From: Duncaniella sp.
GTDB taxonomy: Bacteria; Bacteroidota; Bacteroidia; Bacteroidales; Muribaculaceae
Assembly: GCA_022511285.1 (NCBI GenBank)
Contig: JAFLRW010000081.1
Span: 1-8,349 of the forward strand
Reading direction: 5' to 3'
DNA length: 8,349 nucleotides
The notes beneath the pieces were generated by a model, which made no database searches, was not told the DNA's origin, and saw nothing but the letters and a program-made list of their open reading frames with translations. This document shows positions 6,229 through 8,349 of this stretch, in pieces; the stretch's first letter is position 1, and every line of letters starts with the position of its first letter. The position numbers were made by a program, and so were the translations under genes.

Positions 6229-6948
6229 ATGCTTATGTCAAACCGATTTTTCGTCATATTCGCCCTACTCCTCGCCACTATCCTTCCGACAACGGCCCAA
6301 AGCCTATCCCAGCTCAAGCGCGAAAAGCCCGATCTCCAGGAAATCCGACGCGCCACTCAAGACCGCACATCCCCCTACTACTATCCCAGGCTCTTGCAGG
6401 AATATCAGCGCAACGACACCCTGATGAAGATTGACAAATATCGCCATCTGTATCTCGGTTATATGTTTTGCGAGGACTATAACCCCTACCGCTCAGCTGA
6501 GCGCTCAATCACCTACGACGCCACCCTCAACCGCTCCAAGAAGCTCACCCGACAGGAGTGTGACTCCGTCATAGCCTACGCCGAACAGGCTCTTGCCGAC
6601 AACCCCTTCAACCTTGGCGAAATGGTGATGCTCATCAACGCCTTGCGCGGAAAGGGTAAAACCAACCTTGCCAATATATGGCAATACAAGCTCAACTACC
6701 TGCTAATGGCCATCGTCTCCACCGGAACAGGGCTCGATGAAGAGAATGCCTGGATGGTCACCGACCCACAACACGAATACGTGTTGCTCAACATGATGGA
6801 CTTCACCGTCTCCGACCACGTGTTCTACGACCCCTCCTATGAATATGTCACCGTCATCGACTCCAAAGGCAAAGATGCCGGCGGCTTCTATTTCAACATA
6901 GGCCCTCTGCTTGAGGAATATTACCGCAAGCACCCCGACGAACTCTGA
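6229..6948 (+). CDS. Secreted DUF4919-like protein
   Basis: This 239-residue protein begins with a signal peptide: short basic start (MLMSNR), hydrophobic core FFVIFALLLATIL, then PTTAQS, a cleavage site typical of Bacteroidetes (after the Ala or Gln near residue 23). The mature part carries the YYYPRLLQEYQRNDT and IDKYRHLYLGYMF stretches, YNPYRS, and a helical-repeat-like section (ADNPFNLGEMVMLINALRGKG). It ends with DPSYEYVTVIDSKGKDAGGFYFNI. This arrangement is familiar from DUF4919 proteins of Bacteroidetes, whose function is not known. No lipobox cysteine is present, so the product is probably periplasmic and soluble. The start at 6229 is chosen because it begins the signal peptide; ATG 6235 is an alternative. 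An in-frame extension back to 6124 would overlap the membrane-protein gene by 82 nt and bury the signal sequence. The GH3-type gene follows after 19 nt. Confidence 0.85.
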   Translation: MLMSNRFFVIFALLLATILPTTAQSLSQLKREKPDLQEIRRATQDRTSPYYYPRLLQEYQRNDTLMKIDKYRHLYLGYMFCEDYNPYRSAERSITYDATLNRSKKLTRQECDSVIAYAEQALADNPFNLGEMVMLINALRGKGKTNLANIWQYKLNYLLMAIVSTGTGLDEENAWMVTDPQHEYVLLNMMDFTVSDHVFYDPSYEYVTVIDSKGKDAGGFYFNIGPLLEEYYRKHPDEL

Positions 6949-6967
6949 CCGCCCCACCTCTACACGT

Positions 6968-8349
6968 ATGATGGACTTCACTCCCATAGCTCGCTCATAT
7001 TTCAACCGCATCACCCGGCAGGCAGAATCGTGGACAGGTCACACACGCGAAGTGCAGCTCGGTGTGCTTGCCGGCCTGCTCCACTGCGGAGCCCGCACCA
7101 AATGGGGCGAGGCCCACGCTCTAAGCCCCGACGGAGGTTATGACGCACTCCGGCGTGCATTCCCCGCACCGGTGGACTACACGCAATTGCGGCCCTGGAT
7201 AATGCGGATGATTGATGGCGAGCCTGACCTCCTCTGGCCCGGACGCACCACCCGCTTTGCGCAGTCATCAGGCACCTCCGACGGCAAAAGCAAATACATC
7301 CCCATCACCCACGCCAGCCTCCAGCGGTCACACTATGCCGGCGGAGCCCACGCCGTGGCCTCATATCTCCACCTATACCCCGACAGCCACCTTTTTGGCG
7401 GTAAAAGTTTCATTCTCGGCGGAAGCTATGCCAATGAGCTCTCTCTCCGCAAGGGAGTGCGCGTTGGCGACCTCTCTGCAACCCTCATTGATTGCATCAA
7501 CCCTCTCGTCGATATGGTAAGGGTCCCATCACGACGCATCGCCCTGATGCCCGACTGGCGTGAAAAGCTCCCCGCCCTGGTCGAAGCCTCAATCCGCCAG
7601 GCTGTCACCAACATCTCAGGCGTTCCATCGTGGTTTCTCACCGTGTTACGCGAGATTCTGTCAGCCACCGGAGCCACCAACCTCGGCGACGTCTGGCCTC
7701 ATCTTGAAGTGTTCTTCCACGGAGGCATCTCAATGACCCCCTATCGCGAACAGTATGCCGCCATAGCCCCTCCCGGAATGCGATATTTAGAATGCTACAA
7801 CGCCTCGGAAGGCTTCATGGCCGTGCAAGATAGCATCGACTCCCCCGCCTTGCGCCTGCTGCTCAACTGCGGCACATTCTTCGAATTTATCCCCCTTGCC
7901 GACACTCTCAGCGAGCGTCCGCGCATCATACCAGCCTGGGAAGTGGAACAGGGCGAAATCTACGGGCTCGTCGTCACATCCTGCAACGGTCTATGGCGAT
8001 TCCCCATAGGCGACACCGTTCGTATCGAAACCGTAGCCCCCCTGCGCATCACCATAGCAGGACGCACCAAAAGCTTCATCAACGCATTTGGCGAAGAACT
8101 CATGGTCGACAATGCCGAGACAGCTCTCGCCCGTGTGTGCAGCGAAATGAACTGCAGCGTGGCCAACTACACCGCCGCACCCGTCTACACCACCGATCGT
8201 TCTCGCGGCCACCATCAATGGCTCATCGAATTCGAACGCGAACCACAATCCCTCGATGCATTCGCCGCGGCCCTCGACCGCGAACTGCGCACCCTCAACT
8301 CCGACTACGACGCCAAACGCTCCCACGACATCTTCTTAGCCCCGCCAAC
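6968..8349 (+). CDS. GH3-type acyl-adenylate/amido synthetase (3' end cut by the window)
   Basis: The frame is open from ATG 6968 (a second ATG follows at 6971) to the window edge: 460 codons of a protein that in this family usually has about 500 residues, so roughly 40-50 are missing. It belongs to the GH3 branch of the ANL adenylating enzymes. Visible motifs are the ATP/AMP-binding SSGTSDGK at 100-107, YNASEG at 277-282 (YxxSE motif), WRFPIGDT at 343-350 (YRxGD motif), and the hinge region AGRTKSFINAFGEELMVDNA from 364. In plants, GH3 enzymes activate a carboxylic acid (auxin, jasmonate, salicylate-related) with ATP and join it to an amino acid. Bacterial substrates are largely unknown. The annotation term 'auxin-responsive promoter protein' is a historical misnomer. 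No signal peptide is seen, so it should be cytoplasmic. All key motifs are intact. It lies 19 nt after the DUF4919-like gene and is probably co-transcribed with it. Confidence 0.93.
   Translation, partial: MMDFTPIARSYFNRITRQAESWTGHTREVQLGVLAGLLHCGARTKWGEAHALSPDGGYDALRRAFPAPVDYTQLRPWIMRMIDGEPDLLWPGRTTRFAQSSGTSDGKSKYIPITHASLQRSHYAGGAHAVASYLHLYPDSHLFGGKSFILGGSYANELSLRKGVRVGDLSATLIDCINPLVDMVRVPSRRIALMPDWREKLPALVEASIRQAVTNISGVPSWFLTVLREILSATGATNLGDVWPHLEVFFHGGISMTPYREQYAAIAPPGMRYLECYNASEGFMAVQDSIDSPALRLLLNCGTFFEFIPLADTLSERPRIIPAWEVEQGEIYGLVVTSCNGLWRFPIGDTVRIETVAPLRITIAGRTKSFINAFGEELMVDNAETALARVCSEMNCSVANYTAAPVYTTDRSRGHHQWLIEFEREPQSLDAFAAALDRELRTLNSDYDAKRSHDIFLAPP

Noticed and set aside
7212..7520. 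Forward 102-codon open frame in the last part of the window
   Set aside because: It lies in another frame inside the GH3 gene, whose conserved SSGTS motif is in the competing frame; its low-complexity Pro/Thr/Ser content is typical of an off-frame reading.
1..8349. CRISPR array, tRNA or rRNA gene, transposase or integrase
   Set aside because: No regularly spaced repeats, tRNA-like cloverleaf, rRNA-like conserved stretch or recombinase motif was seen on either strand.

Overview
The window looks like chromosomal DNA from a Bacteroidales gut bacterium. A family such as Muribaculaceae is plausible, but that is inference. The grounds are: promoters of the Bacteroidetes type (TAnnTTTG -7 box), no clear Shine-Dalgarno sites before the genes, a DUF4919-like secreted protein of a family known mainly from Bacteroidetes, and a bacterial GH3-type enzyme with the motif set common in that phylum. 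All supported genes lie on the + strand.

Region 1 (about 1-870): a short possible tail of an upstream gene, then a type II toxin-antitoxin module, hicA-hicB. It has a well-formed promoter (TTTG-N19-TATATTTG) with a perfect 7-bp inverted repeat in its spacer, a natural candidate for the HicB operator. A strong rho-independent terminator closes the module. Its DNA is AT-richer than the genes to the right, which fits a mobile accessory cassette.

Region 2 (about 871-5647): a regulatory gap with a palindrome and an 11-mer shared with the hicAB promoter. It is followed by a two-gene unit: a 941-residue SNF2-family ATPase with all the main motor motifs, and 5 nt later a 608-residue protein of no recognised named family. 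The second protein has a winged-helix-like segment and a C-terminal domain whose pattern recalls the XPB/Ssl2 N-terminal (Helicase_C_3-like) module. The tight coupling suggests that the second protein works with the motor. This pair is the best candidate here for an undescribed system, though it could equally be a conserved housekeeping pair.

Region 3 (about 5648-8349): three closely spaced genes. They encode a 161-residue glycine-rich membrane protein, a secreted DUF4919-like protein of 239 residues, and a GH3-type acyl-adenylate/amido synthetase cut off by the window end. The gaps of 23 and 19 nt suggest co-transcription. No terminator separates this group from region 2, so transcription could run from the SNF2 promoter through to the GH3 gene.
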